64,000 bases of DNA from Taxawa tesnikishii (nom. ined.) (taxonomy: Eukaryota > Ascomycota > Dothideomycetes > Dothideales): positions 124,001 to 188,000 of the forward strand of contig JAPDRO010000008.1 in assembly GCA_030247885.1 (NCBI GenBank), read 5' to 3'. Below are positions 1 through 16,772 of the stretch, one piece after another. Positions within the stretch are counted from its first letter, which is position 1, and the number at the start of each line of letters is the position of its first letter. The notes under the pieces were generated by a model. It ran no database searches. It saw only the letters and a list, made by a program, of their open reading frames with translations, and was not told the DNA's origin. The position numbers were made by a program, and so were the translations under genes.

Positions 1-964
1 TGGTTTTGCTCGACAAACACATCGAGGGCCTAGACCGCTTTCCAGGTGATGGCGATATCCCGCCAGCTCAGCTGGCACGCCAATCTAGAGTCTACTAGAG
101 ACTGGGTGCGGGAATCCGATAATAAGTACCGAATTGATCGGGTAATGACTATATAAGGAATTTGGGTCAGGAATCAGGTAGCAGATCAGAAGGTTAGAGA
201 CTGGAGTTCAGGAACTGGATTGAAGGGTGAGGTAGTCCCAAGAGACGTGTTAACCGATGAGAAAGGAAGTCTGTCTAGTAGCAAGGGGGCACTGAGTATA
301 AACAGTTAGTGTCCAAAGTGTGTTGGCAATCACTAACTGATTACCCAACACTTTGTCTGACTAATTGGGAAGCGGATTGCTTGAGAGGTGAACAAAGGAG
401 ACGAAGACAGCAAAGAGAACTACATTTGTAAATCCGCAAAAGAATAGCAAACAATAGATGCAGCCTAAGGGAATGATCAAGGAAATGGATGAGGGGAGGC
501 AGGGAAGCAAGGGCAGGGTATCTGGTTCCCCTAGGCCGAGTTCGTGACAGTGTCCCCTCCCTAGAGTCGAGGTCCTGCGAGACACTGTCTAGAGGGACCT
601 CATTTCTTCACAATCTCGATCAGCCAATTCCAACAGTATGGTTTGTACCACTTGCATTGCAGGGATGTGTATCAGCAGAAAAGCTCGCTTCACTGCTAAA
701 TGTCAGGCAAGGGCAGACCACTTCTTTGCCGGAAGCAACAAATGCTCTCTCTCTCCCCAACAAACTATCCAAAAAGAAACCCCTGCCGTACAGATGCAAT
801 GGTTTTTCGTAAACGCTCATGAGGCTAACACACCAGACACCGCCAAGTGGCTGAAATGCATTACAAGCCACAGATGGAACCGAGAGCGCAATATCAAATC
901 TTCCCCAACGCCATCGCCAGATCACCATGCACAAAGCGGAGAGTGGAAAAGCCCACCCAAAACT
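1..964. other. intergenic, no gene recognised
   Basis: AT-richer stretch downstream of the histidine kinase gene. Short open frames occur on both strands but none has a recognisable protein motif or matching splice pattern. It probably includes the 3' UTR of the kinase gene next to it. Confidence 0.5.
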
Positions 965-5455
<4,491 letters not shown>

Positions 5456-6445
5456 AGTGTGGCCCCGTTCCTCTTCCTACGTCCCCTCGGTTCCGCTCAT
5501 GGGCCCAGCTCTTCCAAGTATTGCCTTCGCTGTCCGGTGAGAAAAGGGGTGTGGTTCGGTAGAGCAGCCCAGCGGACGATTCGTGGAATTACGTAGTGCA
5601 GAAGAGATGGCGGAAAGCGGCTCGGAACATGTATTTCGTGTGGCAGAGCGTACAGAGATATTCCAGGGAAGCAGATGATATCGGCGACGCGGATGAGCTT
5701 GGATTAGAGCACGCTCAGTTGTGTTCGGGGCAGTCTGATTGAGCGGAGGGAAGCGCGATGGCTGGATGCATAGTTTGCCTAGACCTTTCACATCCAAGTT
5801 CGGTGACGTCGCGCGGAAGTCAAATAGAAACGCTTTGACGAGTGCGCGGTGCGGTAGGCGTAGCGACGGAGCGCGCTGCGTTTACTTGCGACACAAGCTA
5901 CGGGCGTCAGCGGCCGTGTGCAAGCAATCAACTGGCTGTTTGCGCACCAGCAGAGGACCAGGAAGAGGTCCAGTCCAACGCTGTCTTTGACCCTTTGCAG
6001 CACAACGCGGTGGGCTGCCACAGGGCGATCGGCTTCGTTCCTGCAGCTCCACTCGGTCCGGGCATCTCCATAGTTTCGCCAAGCTTCAATAGAAGCGTTT
6101 GAAACATGCACCCAACGACAGATTGAAGTATAGGTATGTAGCTCGAGCGCGCCTTGTGGTTAGACGCACAGCACACCTTTGTCACCAGCAGTCGAACAGC
6201 TCCGGTTCTAAGCCAAAACAACAATCAGGTCCGTTTTCGGTGCAGTTCGGTACGTATCGAACGTGTGTTGGCGCTGCATTCACCGGGGATCGTCACTGCC
6301 GTTCTCGGCAACCGTCTCCCGAAGCGCCACTTCCAATGTTAGGCTGCTCGGCCAAAGTAACCGAGTCTGCCCTTATCTTCTCTCCTTGCTGATTTGCCTG
6401 CACTCTTGCGAGTATCACCATCGCTGCTGGTTTCGCATCGTGGCC
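5456..6445. other. divergent intergenic / promoter region
   Basis: About 1 kb between the oppositely oriented histidine kinase and palmitoyltransferase genes. Short overlapping open frames on both strands lack recognisable motifs. It presumably carries both 5' UTRs and promoters. No motif was assigned with confidence. Confidence 0.5.
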
Positions 6446-8085
6446 ATGCCGCTACCCACTGTCCAGCAGTGCGCCGTTCCAGCCACTCTCCTCATTATCG
6501 GCTTCCTCGCCCTGCCCTCCCAGTTCCTCTTCTTCTACATCGAGCCTTATGCTTTGACAAGATCACAGGCTATCAAGTTCAACACGCTCGTAGCGTCAGC
6601 TGTCATATGCTACCTCAGGTCATGCTTTACAGATCCAGGACGCATACCAGTTGGTTGGACCCCGCGGCAGAACGTAGATGAATCAGCTGCTTCTGGCGAT
6701 CGTGCGGACGGGCTGCCACAGAGGCAGCGTTGGTGCCGGAAATGTGAAGCTGTCAAGCCACCACGTGCTCATCATTGCAAGACATGCAAACGGTGAGCAG
6801 CTTCGCGTTCTCGTATGGTCTGAGGATGGCTTTAATGGGTGGTTGTAGATGCATTCTCAAGATGGACCACCACTGCCCCTGGACGGGTAGGCCACTTTCC
6901 TAGCCTCACGAACTTCGGTTGTTGAAAGTATTCGCAGCAAACTGCGTATCTCACGTAACTTTTCCGCACTTCACTCGCTTTCTTTTCTACTCGGTACTCG
7001 CCATGATCTATCTTGAGTATTTCCTTGCCGGAAGGGCACACGTCATCTGGAGGAACAGGCATCTTCCGAGTGTAAGTTTCGCCCATGTAGGATCCGGAGT
7101 ATGTTTTGCGCATGCTGAGGTGATGCAGTACTTGGGTCCAAGTGCAGGCCAACTTGGCCTTTTGTTTGTCCTGGTGGTGGTAAACTCTCTCTTGCTCTTT
7201 GCCATGTCTGTTCTTTTGGTACGCACTCTGTGGTGTCTAGGGGCGAACACGACTACAATTGAGGGCTGGGAGGTCGAACGCCATAGCACGCTGCTTCGCC
7301 GCGCGCGCATATCAGGCGGCTACCTTGACGGTCCGAACGGACAAAAGGTCAGAATCACCAAACAGGAGTTTCCTTGGGACATAGGCATATTCTCCAATGT
7401 TTGTCAAGGGATGGGCAGTCGCAATGCATTCGCATGGTTCTGGCCCTTCTCTGCATCGCCGTCGGTAGAGAGTGGTTTGCACTTCGAGGACAATGGATTG
7501 GAAGGTATGATACCACCTCTCGGATCACATAGATATGAGAACCACTAATCTTCGGCAGATCCTTCTACTTCCTGGCCGCCGGTGGATCCAGGTAATGCAT
7601 GGTTGGCCCACCTGTACTCTAGACAGTTACTAATCCAAACAGATCGCATGTTCCGCTTCCAAGGGACTTTTCATGAATCGCATGCGTTTACGCAAGTCCT
7701 GGACGTCGACGCTTTTCGGAAAAGACAAGAAGCGGATCGCTCACGCTACAGCGCAATGTCCAGTGAGGGAGTTCAGCGTAGAGTCCCGTTCCACATGCGT
7801 TTCAACCCGGATATGACCGAGTCTTCATATCTGACCAGTCACTATTACGAGCAGGATCATGACCCTGAGGAGTATACGAGCGATACGGACGAAGATACGC
7901 CGGAACACCACGGTTCTCGGCAGGGACATCCCGATCAAGGAGAAGAGGGTTGGCGCAACAGCGAAGGCGAGCGGCTGGCTGACTTCGGCGTCGATGAAGA
8001 CGTAGAATTCTACGACGAAGACGACCTTCCTTTGGCGGAACTCTTGCGTAGGAAGAAAGAGACTCCCGGTATTTCTGAAGCGTGA
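6446..8085 (+). CDS. pfa4: DHHC palmitoyltransferase, Pfa4-like
   Basis: Protein S-acyltransferase of the ER membrane; yeast Pfa4 palmitoylates chitin synthase Chs3 and amino-acid permeases (family knowledge). Six exons: 6446-6792, 6849-6886, 6938-7071, 7129-7504, 7559-7591 and 7643-8085, joined at GT-AG borders and all in frame. Two N-terminal membrane segments (residues ~8-30 and 45-60), then the Cys-rich domain [36 protein letters not shown] with the catalytic DHHC split across exons 1-3, two more membrane segments (FLFYSVLAMIYLEYFL; LLFVLVVVNSLLLFAMSVLLV), then the TTIEGWEVERH and FPWDIGIFSNVCQGMG blocks typical of Pfa4. The tail is acidic (DEDVEFYDEDD). The start is the first ATG directly before the first hydrophobic segment; the longer open frame upstream lacks similarity to the family. 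Confidence 0.9.
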
Positions 8086-8270
8086 AACGAGATATTACTG
8101 GCGAGTCATCATCTTCATCAGCTTCAGTACAAACAATGGTACGGCCGATGACGGAGCCCACATCTTCCGATATCGCAGTCTGAGATTCTGACCTCAAAGC
8201 ATCTGGTATATCCATATTTCCAACATCGAGCGGGTAAGTTTCTTCAACCACGCTGCTAACCAGCATCGAG

Positions 8271-9342
8271 ATGGGTTCTGGAAAGGATCACTGGTCATCA
8301 AAGGTTTGTACCTTGTCTACATCGTCTCCTCGGTTCTCTTCTATAAATTCAAAGCTACGTGTCGACTGTGTCCCTGCACGAGCTCGCTCAACATACATTT
8401 AACCTGGTCGTATCCGTCGTCCTTCTCTTAAACGCTTTCGCTTGACGTTTTAGCCATCTACATACATGATGAGCTCTCACTTCCTTCACCCTTGCATGAA
8501 CATATAATCCCGAACCTAAACATTAGTCATGCTTATCCCAGTAGGCTTACAACGCCGCCGCCTCCTTCGTCCCGAAGCTCACGTCTACGGTGGTATCATA
8601 CCTCGACGCTTCGCCCAACGACCGGATTCTCGACATCGGCTGCGGCGACGGTCCACTTACCGCTCAGATAGCCCAGTCAGCTTCCTCTGGCGTGATCCTG
8701 GGTCTCGATGCTTCACCTTCCTTCATCTCCACCGCGCAAGAAAAGCATACGAGCAAGAACTGCAGCTTCCGTCTCCACGACTGCACCAAGCTAAGCCAGT
8801 GTGCCGACGCAGTCAATGGGTCCTGGGATAAGGTCTTCAGCAATGCCGCCCTACACTGGATTTTGCGGAACCCAGAGACGAGGATGGATGTCTTGCGTGA
8901 TTGCTACTCCGCGTTGAAGCCTGGTGGCAGATTCGTCTTTGAAATGGGCGGCAAGGGCAACATTGCCGAGATCCATGCTGCCATGATCGCCGCACTAGTC
9001 GCTCATGGTGTGCCGCTGCAGAAAGCCAGGGATTCGTCTCCGTGGTTCTTCCCGAGTGATGTTTGGATGCGTCAGGCGTTGACAGAGGTTGGGTTTGATG
9101 TTGAGAAGGCCGAGCTCGAGTACAGACCCACCAAGTGTACGCCTAAGTCTGAGGATGGGAGCGGTGGACTCGAGGGCTGGATCAAGTTGATGGGAGCGCA
9201 GATGCTGGAAGCTGTGGAAGAGGCGAAGAGGGAAAGCGTAGTGAGGCAGGTTGTGGAAACGCTCGAAACTATTGATACGAGAGAAGAGGATGGTAGCGTT
9301 TGGATTGGGTATGTGCGGCTGAGGGCTGTGGCAAGAAAATGA
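8271..9342 (+). CDS. SAM-dependent methyltransferase (class I, trans-aconitate/UbiE-like)
   Basis: Small-molecule methyltransferase of the Methyltransf_11/25 type. Exon 2 starts at 8545 and encodes AYNAAASFVPKLTSTVVSYLD followed by motif I ILDIGCGDGPLTAQIA (SAM glycine loop), an acidic post-I residue in LGLDASPSFI, NAALHWI, and LKPGGRFVFEMGG. I place a 33-nt first exon at 8271-8303 (MGSGKDHWSSK) because it supplies the W-S-x-x-Y-N start that this family has before the SAM motif. The joining intron of 241 nt (GTTTGT...TAG) is longer than others here and its donor is weak, so the first exon is less certain than the rest. Substrate unknown. The nearest relatives by eye are trans-aconitate methyltransferase-like fungal proteins. 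Confidence 0.8.
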
Positions 9343-9975
9343 GGATTCTTTCACAAAGTCATTCAGGCATCGATGTTGCAGTATGCCATTGCTTCTCACG
9401 ACGATACGCTGCCACAAAATGAAGTTCTCATGAAACATACGTGGATTGTGATCTTTGCGTTAGCCGCGTGCGATGCCCATAGCAAGGGATGAACTGAGGG
9501 CTATGACATCGAGGCGCAGCACAGCGGGGCGGCCACTGCAGCCTCTCGCCACGACGAAGGCACAAGTACACGACCATGCCCGCCCTCGATTCTGGATCCT
9601 CTTCGCACTCTTGTTCTTCAAACCTGCTTACCTAAGGCGATAAGCAAACTAACTGTTTCAAGTGTTTATGGCTTTATTCATGGCGGTCCAAAGTCATTGT
9701 CATTCATGTGAATGTTCATTGCTCTGTCATATGCCAATCCTCTGGTCTGACCGAGTAGACGGTGATAGCGGTTGCTTGTTTCTGAACATTACTATGAGCT
9801 CGCTTCACCTTATCAGTGACCAGATTAGGTTGACCGGCCCCACAAAATGCACGGATCGGGGCGGTGTGGGGATGATGCGGAGAGCTGCGTGTACCTGCAG
9901 GAGCTCATCAGCTGCCACCCTGCTTGCCATACCATCATCCACGCCTAGCTCTTCATCCCTGAAACGAACCTCACA
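9343..9975. other. intergenic, promoter of the mannosidase gene
   Basis: No gene supported. Contains the 3' end of the methyltransferase transcript and the upstream region of the alpha-mannosidase gene. An in-frame stop just upstream of 9976 closes the mannosidase reading frame. Confidence 0.5.
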
Positions 9976-12900
9976 ATGGGTGGCGAGACGCACGCAAGCA
10001 TGTCTTCGACATCGTCGTACCCACAGCTAGCCGCCAAGCCGGTAGGCAAGCAGGTACGTCACGTCAGACTAGATAACGCGTCTCCAAGCTGATAAGCTCG
10101 ATAGATTCATAGAATCTACCGGGACAGGCTGGGTCAGTTCACCGACAATGGCCAGTATCGTGAACAAGGTCTTCGTCCCAAGATCATCGAAGGCCAGGCG
10201 TCCGGCGAACCTCACGTCAAGCTTGAGGTCTACTCTCCGCCAAACCTGTCCCGTCCCACTTTCAAGGAAGCTACCTCGAACGAATTTCGCCCAACCAAGG
10301 TCGGGGAGTTCTTTGGACCAAGTTGGTCGACACATTGGTTTCGTGTTCATCTGACGGTGCCCTCGTCGCTGGCGAAGAAGGACCACCTTGAATTCCATTG
10401 GAATGGCAACAACGAAGGTCTCATCTGGACGGAACACGGAGAGCCAGTGCAGGGCCTGACAGGAGGAGGCGAAAGAGAAGAATGGATCTTGCCGGAGGAA
10501 TACAGAGACGGGAACGAGCACATCTTCTATGTTGAGATGGCGTGCAACGGCATGTTTGGGAATGCTCCGGGCGGAGACAGCATACAGCCACCCAACCCGG
10601 ACAAGTACTTTCAGCTGTCAAAAGCAGAGATTGTAGCCATTGATCTCGAAGCGAGACAGCTGTTTGTGGATTTCTGGATCATCGGAGGTACTATAATACT
10701 CGCGCAGCACTTTGCTTTGACTGTGTTGCAGTAGGCTAACCGGTAAACAGACGCCGCAAGAGAGTTTCCCGAAGATTCCTGGGAAGAGCACGAAGCACTT
10801 CAAATATGTAACTCGATCATGGATACGTTCATTGCAGGCAACGGCAGCCACGAGTCGATTGTGGAATGTAGGAAGATTGCAAGGAAATACATTGGGGACG
10901 TCGATTCGGCCAAAGTGTACGATTCCGACAAGGATGCCATTGTCAGTGCTATTGGTCACTGCCACATTGACACATGCTGGCTTTGGCCATGGGCGGAGAC
11001 CAAGCGTAAGGTTGCTCGCTCTTGGGCCAATCAATGCGACCTCATGGATCGATACCCCGAACACCGGTTCGTCTGCTCTCAAGCGCAGCAGTACAAGTGG
11101 CTGGAGCAACTCTATCCGTCTCTTTACGACCGCGTCAAGGCCAAAGTAAAAGCGGGTACCTTCCAGCCTATTGGAGGTAGCTGGGTTGAGCACGACACCA
11201 ACATGCCAAGCGGAGAATCTCTGGTCAGACAGTTTGTGTATGGACAGCGTTTCTTTGAGAGTCATTTCGGCCAGCGCTGCTCAACTTTCTGGCTACCGGA
11301 CACTTTTGGCTACTCTACGCAGTTGCCTCAGTTGTGTCGTTTGGCAGGAATGAGCAGGTTCTTCACTCAAAAGTTGTCGTGGAACAACATCAACAATTTC
11401 CCGCACACTACCTTTAACTGGGTCTCGTTAGATGGGAGCCAGGTGATCTGTCACATGGCACCGTCTGAGACTTACACTGCCGAGGCGCATTTTGGCGATG
11501 TCAAACGGAGTGTCACGCAACACAAGTCAATGGACCAGGATCCGACCTCGCTGCTGGTCTTCGGTAAGGGCGATGGTGGCGGTGGTCCAACGTTCCAGCA
11601 CCTTGAGAAGCTGAGGAGGTGTCGCGGCATGAGTGACAAAGTGGGATTGCTGCCTCGCGTCAAGATGGGCGACTCGGTCGACGACTTCTTTGCTAGGCTC
11701 GAGAAGAAAGCCAAAGAGGGTACGGAATATGTGACCTGGTACGGTGAACTCTACTTCGAGTTGCACCGGGGCACCTACACGACCCAAGCCAACAACAAGC
11801 GAAACAACCGCAAGTCGGAGATTCTTCTCCACGACATTGAATATCTCGCGACGCTCGCCAGCATCAAGGACACGGTGAGCGGCACCAAAAGTGGATACAA
11901 GTATCCCAAGGAGGATATCGACGATATGTGGGAGGCCGTCCTACTGTGTCAGTTCCACGATTGTCTACCAGGAAGCTCTATCGAAATGTGCTATGACGAT
12001 TCCGACGAGGTGAGGTGTTGCCTGGAGACTTTATATCCTCAGCTAACACGCAACACAGCTCTACGAAAAGGTCTTCGCTACAGGCGAGAAGCTCCTTACT
12101 GATGCCTTGAAAGCCTTAGGCTTCAGCGAGAAGCCCTCAGACAAGGAAAGTCTCGTTGGCCTCAACACACTTGGCTGGGCTAGATCCGAGGTTGCCGCGC
12201 TTCCGGACGTTGCAGGCATGTCTCATTACGGTCTTCTGCAGGGTGAGACTGGAATTACCAGTGCAGAGTCTATGAACACTGCCTCCACCGCTACAGCATC
12301 CATTAAAGAGACGCAAAGGGAACGTTCCTGCTGTCAAACCACCAGTACGATGTTGAGGTTACCAACGGAGTCATCACTTCCCTCTATGATAAGGCCGCCA
12401 AGCGCGAGGTGATTCCCAAAGGTCAGAAAGCAAACCAGCTTGTCCTCTTCGACGATAAGCCTCTGTACTGGCAAGCCTGGGACGTTGAGGTGTTCCACCT
12501 GAACTCCCGCAAGGAGCTACATGCGACTCATTCTTCCACGATCACCTCCCGTGGCCCTCATCGCGTCTCTGTCACCACCACCACCGCTATCTCTGACAAG
12601 TCCAGCATCAAGACCACAATCTCCCTTTCGGCAGCCGTAGATCCCTCTGTCCCCACCTATGTCGAGACCGAGGCCGAAGTTGACTGGCATGAAACGATGA
12701 AGTTCCTGAAGGTCGAGTTCCCGGTCACTGTGACCAACACAGAAGCTTCCTATGAGACACAGTTCGGCATCGTGCGCCGGCCCACTCACTACAACACGAC
12801 CTGGGACATGGCCAAGTTTGAGGTCTGCTGTCACAAATGGGCGGATCTGTCCGAGAACGGCTACGGCGTCTCCATCCTCAACGACTCGAAGTACGGTTTC

Positions 12901-13422
12901 GCGACGTGCGGTAACTTGATGAGACTGAGTCTGCTTCGTGCGCCGAAGGCTCCGGATGCGCACGCTGACATGGGACGTCACAAGATCAGGTGGGCAGTCC
13001 TGCCGCATCGCGGACCGCTGGATCACAGAACCGTCAGGAGTGGATTCGAATTCAACCATCCAATGAAGGTTCACTCGCACCCCAGAGCGAACGATGTGCG
13101 CGCGCTCATGTCGTCGTTCAAGTTGAGCAGCGACAGCGACAAGAGCCTCGTGCTGGATACCATCAAGCGAGGAGAGGACGACGAGGACGTGAGCCGAGGA
13201 GAACTTCCGAAGCACAAAGGTAGAAGCGTGATATGCCGCGTCTACGACAGCTTGGGAGGCAGAAGCAGGGGAGTCATTGAGTTTGGACCGGTGAAGATTG
13301 CAAAGGCCTGGAAGTGTAACTTGCTGGAAGACAATCTGGAGGCGCTCGAGATTGGAAAGGATGGTCTGGAGATTGAGCTGAGAGCGTTCGAGGTCGGAAG
13401 TTACAGACTGCTGCTGGAATGA
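9976..13422 (+). CDS. ams1: alpha-mannosidase, GH38 (vacuolar Ams1 type)
   Basis: Hydrolyses terminal alpha-mannose from free oligosaccharides; in yeast it reaches the vacuole by the Cvt/autophagy route (family knowledge). Exons 9976-10053, 10105-10687, 10751-12009 and 12059-13422. Visible: N-terminal Ams1 domain; GH38 N-domain starting [21 protein letters not shown] with the zinc-binding H-x-[32 protein letters not shown] with the nucleophile-type Asp; middle domain near [17 protein letters not shown]-terminal beta domain ending [10 protein letters not shown] frame break lies at about 12315-12320 (AAAGGG). One more A would read [20 protein letters not shown] continuously, so this is probably a sequencing error, not a stop. 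No signal peptide, as expected for Ams1. The large antisense open frame at 12517-13515 is a shadow. Confidence 0.93.
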
Positions 13423-13814
13423 TGGGTCGCCTAGGGCTTGCGAGTCACGTAACGCATCCCTGTGAATGTCAATGCCCCTGTTTTTACGAATCTTTGGACG
13501 ATCCTTGTGCTTCACAGGAGCTTACACAAGCTTGCATTGAGCTTCAGTGCGGGGGCGAGAGACTATTGCTAAGGAGAGGCTGAGCAGGTCTCTCTTGACT
13601 GACAAAGGCGTGGGGCGTCTGTGTCATCTTTCCCTGTCATACGGACTTAGTTGATCCTTCCGCTGTATAGAAGTTTGTGGAAGCTTGTTTCGTGTCTGAT
13701 TGTTTGGGATTTTCAGTATGTTGTTCGTACATGCAACTTTGGCACCGAATGAGAGTGAGACTAGAGTGCTGTGCTCTGACATTGTCTTCCGGTGTGCTGG
13801 AACATCAGGCAGGA
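13423..13814. other. convergent intergenic region
   Basis: Gap between the 3' ends of the mannosidase (+) and the six-hairpin-like gene (-). No gene or clear structure seen; expected to hold both polyadenylation regions. Confidence 0.5.
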
Positions 13815-15038
13815 TCACTTCTCATCACCCAGATATCCTCTCCTGAACGCACCAGGACACAGCGCAGCCGCATACATGACGAGGTCGATTGGTTCCAGGC
13901 TCTCCATTCCACTTCCCTTATGCGGCACCGGCACTCTTCCGTGCTCCTCCCAAGCCCTCACGATCCTCTCCGCAACCGGTTCCAACCCCTCATCCCCCTC
14001 GCCCTGATACCCAGACAGGTACCGAATTCCCTGAACGCCAGTCTCCGCCTGATGTCGTGATCGAGATACCGATCCTCCTCGAACAGATCGCGCATATCGC
14101 GTTCCGCGGCGTTGGCAAGCCCGCTCGCCCACTCCTCGTCTCCGGCAAACCAGTGAGCGGTCCACAGCGTCATACCCAGATCCAGCGTATCCGAGGAACT
14201 GTAGTCGCGCCACTTCGTGTCCAGGATCTTCTTGTAGTCTGCGATTTCCTCCTTCAGGACGTCGCCGCCCGCAGTCTGCTGCAGGAGTTTGTACACGACG
14301 TAGCCGTCGATCGGGTCGAGGTTGCCTTCGCTGCGTACGAGCGGTCGTGATAGGTCCATTGACATTTTCCATACCATGCGCGGCCGTGCCGAGTCACGGT
14401 TGTACACGAAACGTGGATGGATGGCTTTCGCTAGCTCGACGGCTTGGTCGTTGAAGTTACGATCGCGGGTCACCACACTTAGCCGGTTGAGCGCAAACAT
14501 CCACAGGGTCAGGTAGTGGTGGTACTGGCCGTCGCCGTCGGAGCCCTCGGCGTCCTCTTTGCCGATACGCAGGCCGCCGGAAAGGGGCGAGGCATCTGTT
14601 GCGCCAGGAAGTCTGGAGGAGAGGTCTCTCGTCCGGCCAAGGGTTTCATGGACAGTGTGGGTGAGCGACGTGGCGTAGTTGAGGTAGTGCGGATGAGAAG
14701 TTTCCTTGGATAGAGTGATGAGATTAAGCACTCCAAAGGCGTCGGTCCAAAGGTAGCGGCCCCGGTGGCCCTCTTTCATCGGTGGCGGCGTCCACCTAGG
14801 GCTGTAAAGGTCAGATGGAACGTGTCTGTGCCGGATTGTTGCTTGCAAAGAGCGCCAGAGACAAATGCAAAGAAACGTCTAATTTGAGGCTGTGCGTCGA
14901 CAGACAGCAGTTGATACCAAGCTTGTCGGGTCACAGCTCATCCTGACTGAACGTAACCTACCTCTGCTCTCCAAGCGGGAACTGGTATACGTGCCGCATG
15001 GCTTTCGTGAACTTGTCCATTGTCTCCGGCGGTGCCAT
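13815..15038 (-). CDS. six-hairpin glycosidase-like conserved fungal protein
   Basis: Two exons: 14962-15038 (MAPPETMDKFTKAMRHVYQFPLGEQ) and 13815-14795, joined by a 166-nt intron (GTAGGT...CTAG). Conserved-looking blocks are WTPPPMKEGHRGRYLWTDAFGVLNLITL, a repeated helical pattern, LPGATDASPLSGGLRIGKE, GSDGDGQYHHYLTLWMFALNR and the C-terminal EPIDLVMYAAALCPGAF. The alpha-helical repeats suggest an (alpha/alpha)6 barrel, but I cannot name catalytic residues or a substrate. A one-base frame break at the CCC run 14010-14012 (+ strand) interrupts the last ~60 codons; one extra base gives FGTCLGYQGEGDEGLEPVAERIV. It is likely a homopolymer under-call. No signal peptide, so probably intracellular. 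Confidence 0.75.
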
Positions 15039-15464
15039 GATGGAGTAAGGTCGGGTGGACGTGTATATACGAACAATTGAAGATTTCGTGAGACGCATCT
15101 AACACCAGATCGTGTCAATTGTAAGTTGTGATTAGGAGATCAATGGCCCTCCCTGGTCGTATTGTGGTGTTGCGGAGGCATCATTACATCAGAGCGCAGA
15201 CACGGTAAACACGGATGGAAGTCTCTCGAGAGCTTCTTCAGCACAAGAGTTGTTCTCTCGCCTCAAAGCGCCACTGTTGATATTAGAGATGTTCAAGAGG
15301 ATAGAAAGGCAAACACTCGCAGAACTGCACGGATACAAACGAAACGCAAGCCATTCCGAGAGAGATCCTGATCACGTGAGGGCGCGGTTTCTTGATCCGC
15401 CAATCAAAACCATCCAAACACTTCACCCGTGCATGCAGTTCATACGGTATATCACTACACAGCG
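15039..15464. other. divergent promoter region
   Basis: Short region between two divergently transcribed genes. No motif assigned. Confidence 0.4.
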
Positions 15465-16772
15465 ATGGAGTCCAGATTACACTGCCCAATACCCGCAGTA
15501 GAGGAGGCATTGAGCCCCTACATTGGCACCCGCGAGAATATCTACAAGACCAGGCAGGCTCTCAGCTCTGCATTATCTGCCAGTACAGGCGCCGACGACG
15601 CTCCGCTCTCGCCATTGACATTGATCGACGGTATCGTACCAGCAAAGGATGAGCAGCCGCCCATTACGTTCAACGGGGTCCGCAAGGCCTATGTTGCAGC
15701 GCTGCGAGCACACCAGGACGCCCAATCCCGATTCACAGCGCTGAAATCCGAAGTCGCAACTCTTCAGACGGATATTCTGGACATCGACCAGCACGCAGCA
15801 GAAGCCAGCCTCTCTCGTGCGAACGAGCGCATAACATTTTTGCGTCAAGAACAGCGACGTAAGAAGTTGCAACTCATCCAGAACGCCTTCCAAGACGTGG
15901 CCACAACGAAGGGACATCCGACCACGCTGGACGAAATCATTCAAACAAGCCACAGGGACCAGCCTGTCCCACCACCGACAGGTCCGCAGCTCCAGCAACC
16001 CCTGGATGAGACCGAGGCGCATGTTTTCAAATTAAAGAAAGCTGTGCTGCAAGCCCGTAACGAACTGGAGCGGCCAGAACCAAGCACGTTGACGCTGGAA
16101 AATGGATCAACACCTCAAGACCGAATGGTGTCGCCGCTTCAGCTGGCTCGCGATGAGCTGATCGCCTGGATCGAAGGCGAGCTGGCCAAATTGCCCGACA
16201 ATCTTGATGGAGGGGATGATCCACTCGAGAGAGACGAGAGCCAAGCCACGCCTTCAGAGAACCCATCAGAAGGGCTTGATACGACAAGCAATCTCGACAC
16301 TATCCGCGAGTCATACGAGCGGTATATCGCGGCTCGGCAGGCGCTCGTGTCCGTCGCCAGCAGGCCAGCCTCGCAGACACCTGCTTCCTCTGGTCCCTTA
16401 TCCCGGATTTCGCAGCCAGCAGCTCCTACAGCAGCTCCGTCGGGACCAGCGTTGGCGTCGTCAGTGCTGCCATACATCTCGCCTCTACTCGGCACCTCTC
16501 TCACCGAGCGTGCCCTTCTACAACAAAGCAGTTACCTGCGACGACAGCTAGGGACGGCGTCTTCCGCCACCAGCCAAGCCATCGCACGTCTGGCCGACGA
16601 GAGCCACCTCGTCGGGTCTGGAACGGGCGTTATGGCAGCATGGTTAGACGCATGCAGGGATGCCGAAGAGGAGACTACTGCAGCGGTGCGTGCGCGGGTC
16701 GAAGCTGGCGAGGAGAGTCTGGCGCGCGCCATGGAAGGGTTGGGGCGATTGATGAACGGGGGGCTTGAGTGA
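15465..16772 (+). CDS. coiled-coil protein of unknown function
   Basis: Single exon of about 435 codons starting MESRLHCPIPAVEEALSPYIGTRENIYKTRQALSSALS. I do not recognise the family. Visible features: an N-terminal helical segment; a coiled coil (residues ~80-140, AHQDAQSRFTALKSEVATLQTDILDIDQHAAEASLSRANERITFLRQEQRRKKLQLIQ); a second helix (HVFKLKKAVLQARNELE); a Pro/Ser/Ala-rich linker (~290-340); and a C-terminal helical region (YISPLLGTSLTERALLQQSSYLRRQLG). Alternation of coiled coil and helices resembles cytoskeletal or kinetochore scaffolds, but that is only a guess. An upstream ATG at 15429 would add 12 residues; 15465 was chosen because the added residues are not protein-like. The frame has no breaks. 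Confidence 0.7.
   Translation: MESRLHCPIPAVEEALSPYIGTRENIYKTRQALSSALSASTGADDAPLSPLTLIDGIVPAKDEQPPITFNGVRKAYVAALRAHQDAQSRFTALKSEVATLQTDILDIDQHAAEASLSRANERITFLRQEQRRKKLQLIQNAFQDVATTKGHPTTLDEIIQTSHRDQPVPPPTGPQLQQPLDETEAHVFKLKKAVLQARNELERPEPSTLTLENGSTPQDRMVSPLQLARDELIAWIEGELAKLPDNLDGGDDPLERDESQATPSENPSEGLDTTSNLDTIRESYERYIAARQALVSVASRPASQTPASSGPLSRISQPAAPTAAPSGPALASSVLPYISPLLGTSLTERALLQQSSYLRRQLGTASSATSQAIARLADESHLVGSGTGVMAAWLDACRDAEEETTAAVRARVEAGEESLARAMEGLGRLMNGGLE

Noticed and set aside
12517-13515. 332-codon open frame antisense to ams1
   Set aside because: It lies opposite a conserved GH38 coding region, has no family motif and follows the codon bias of the sense gene.
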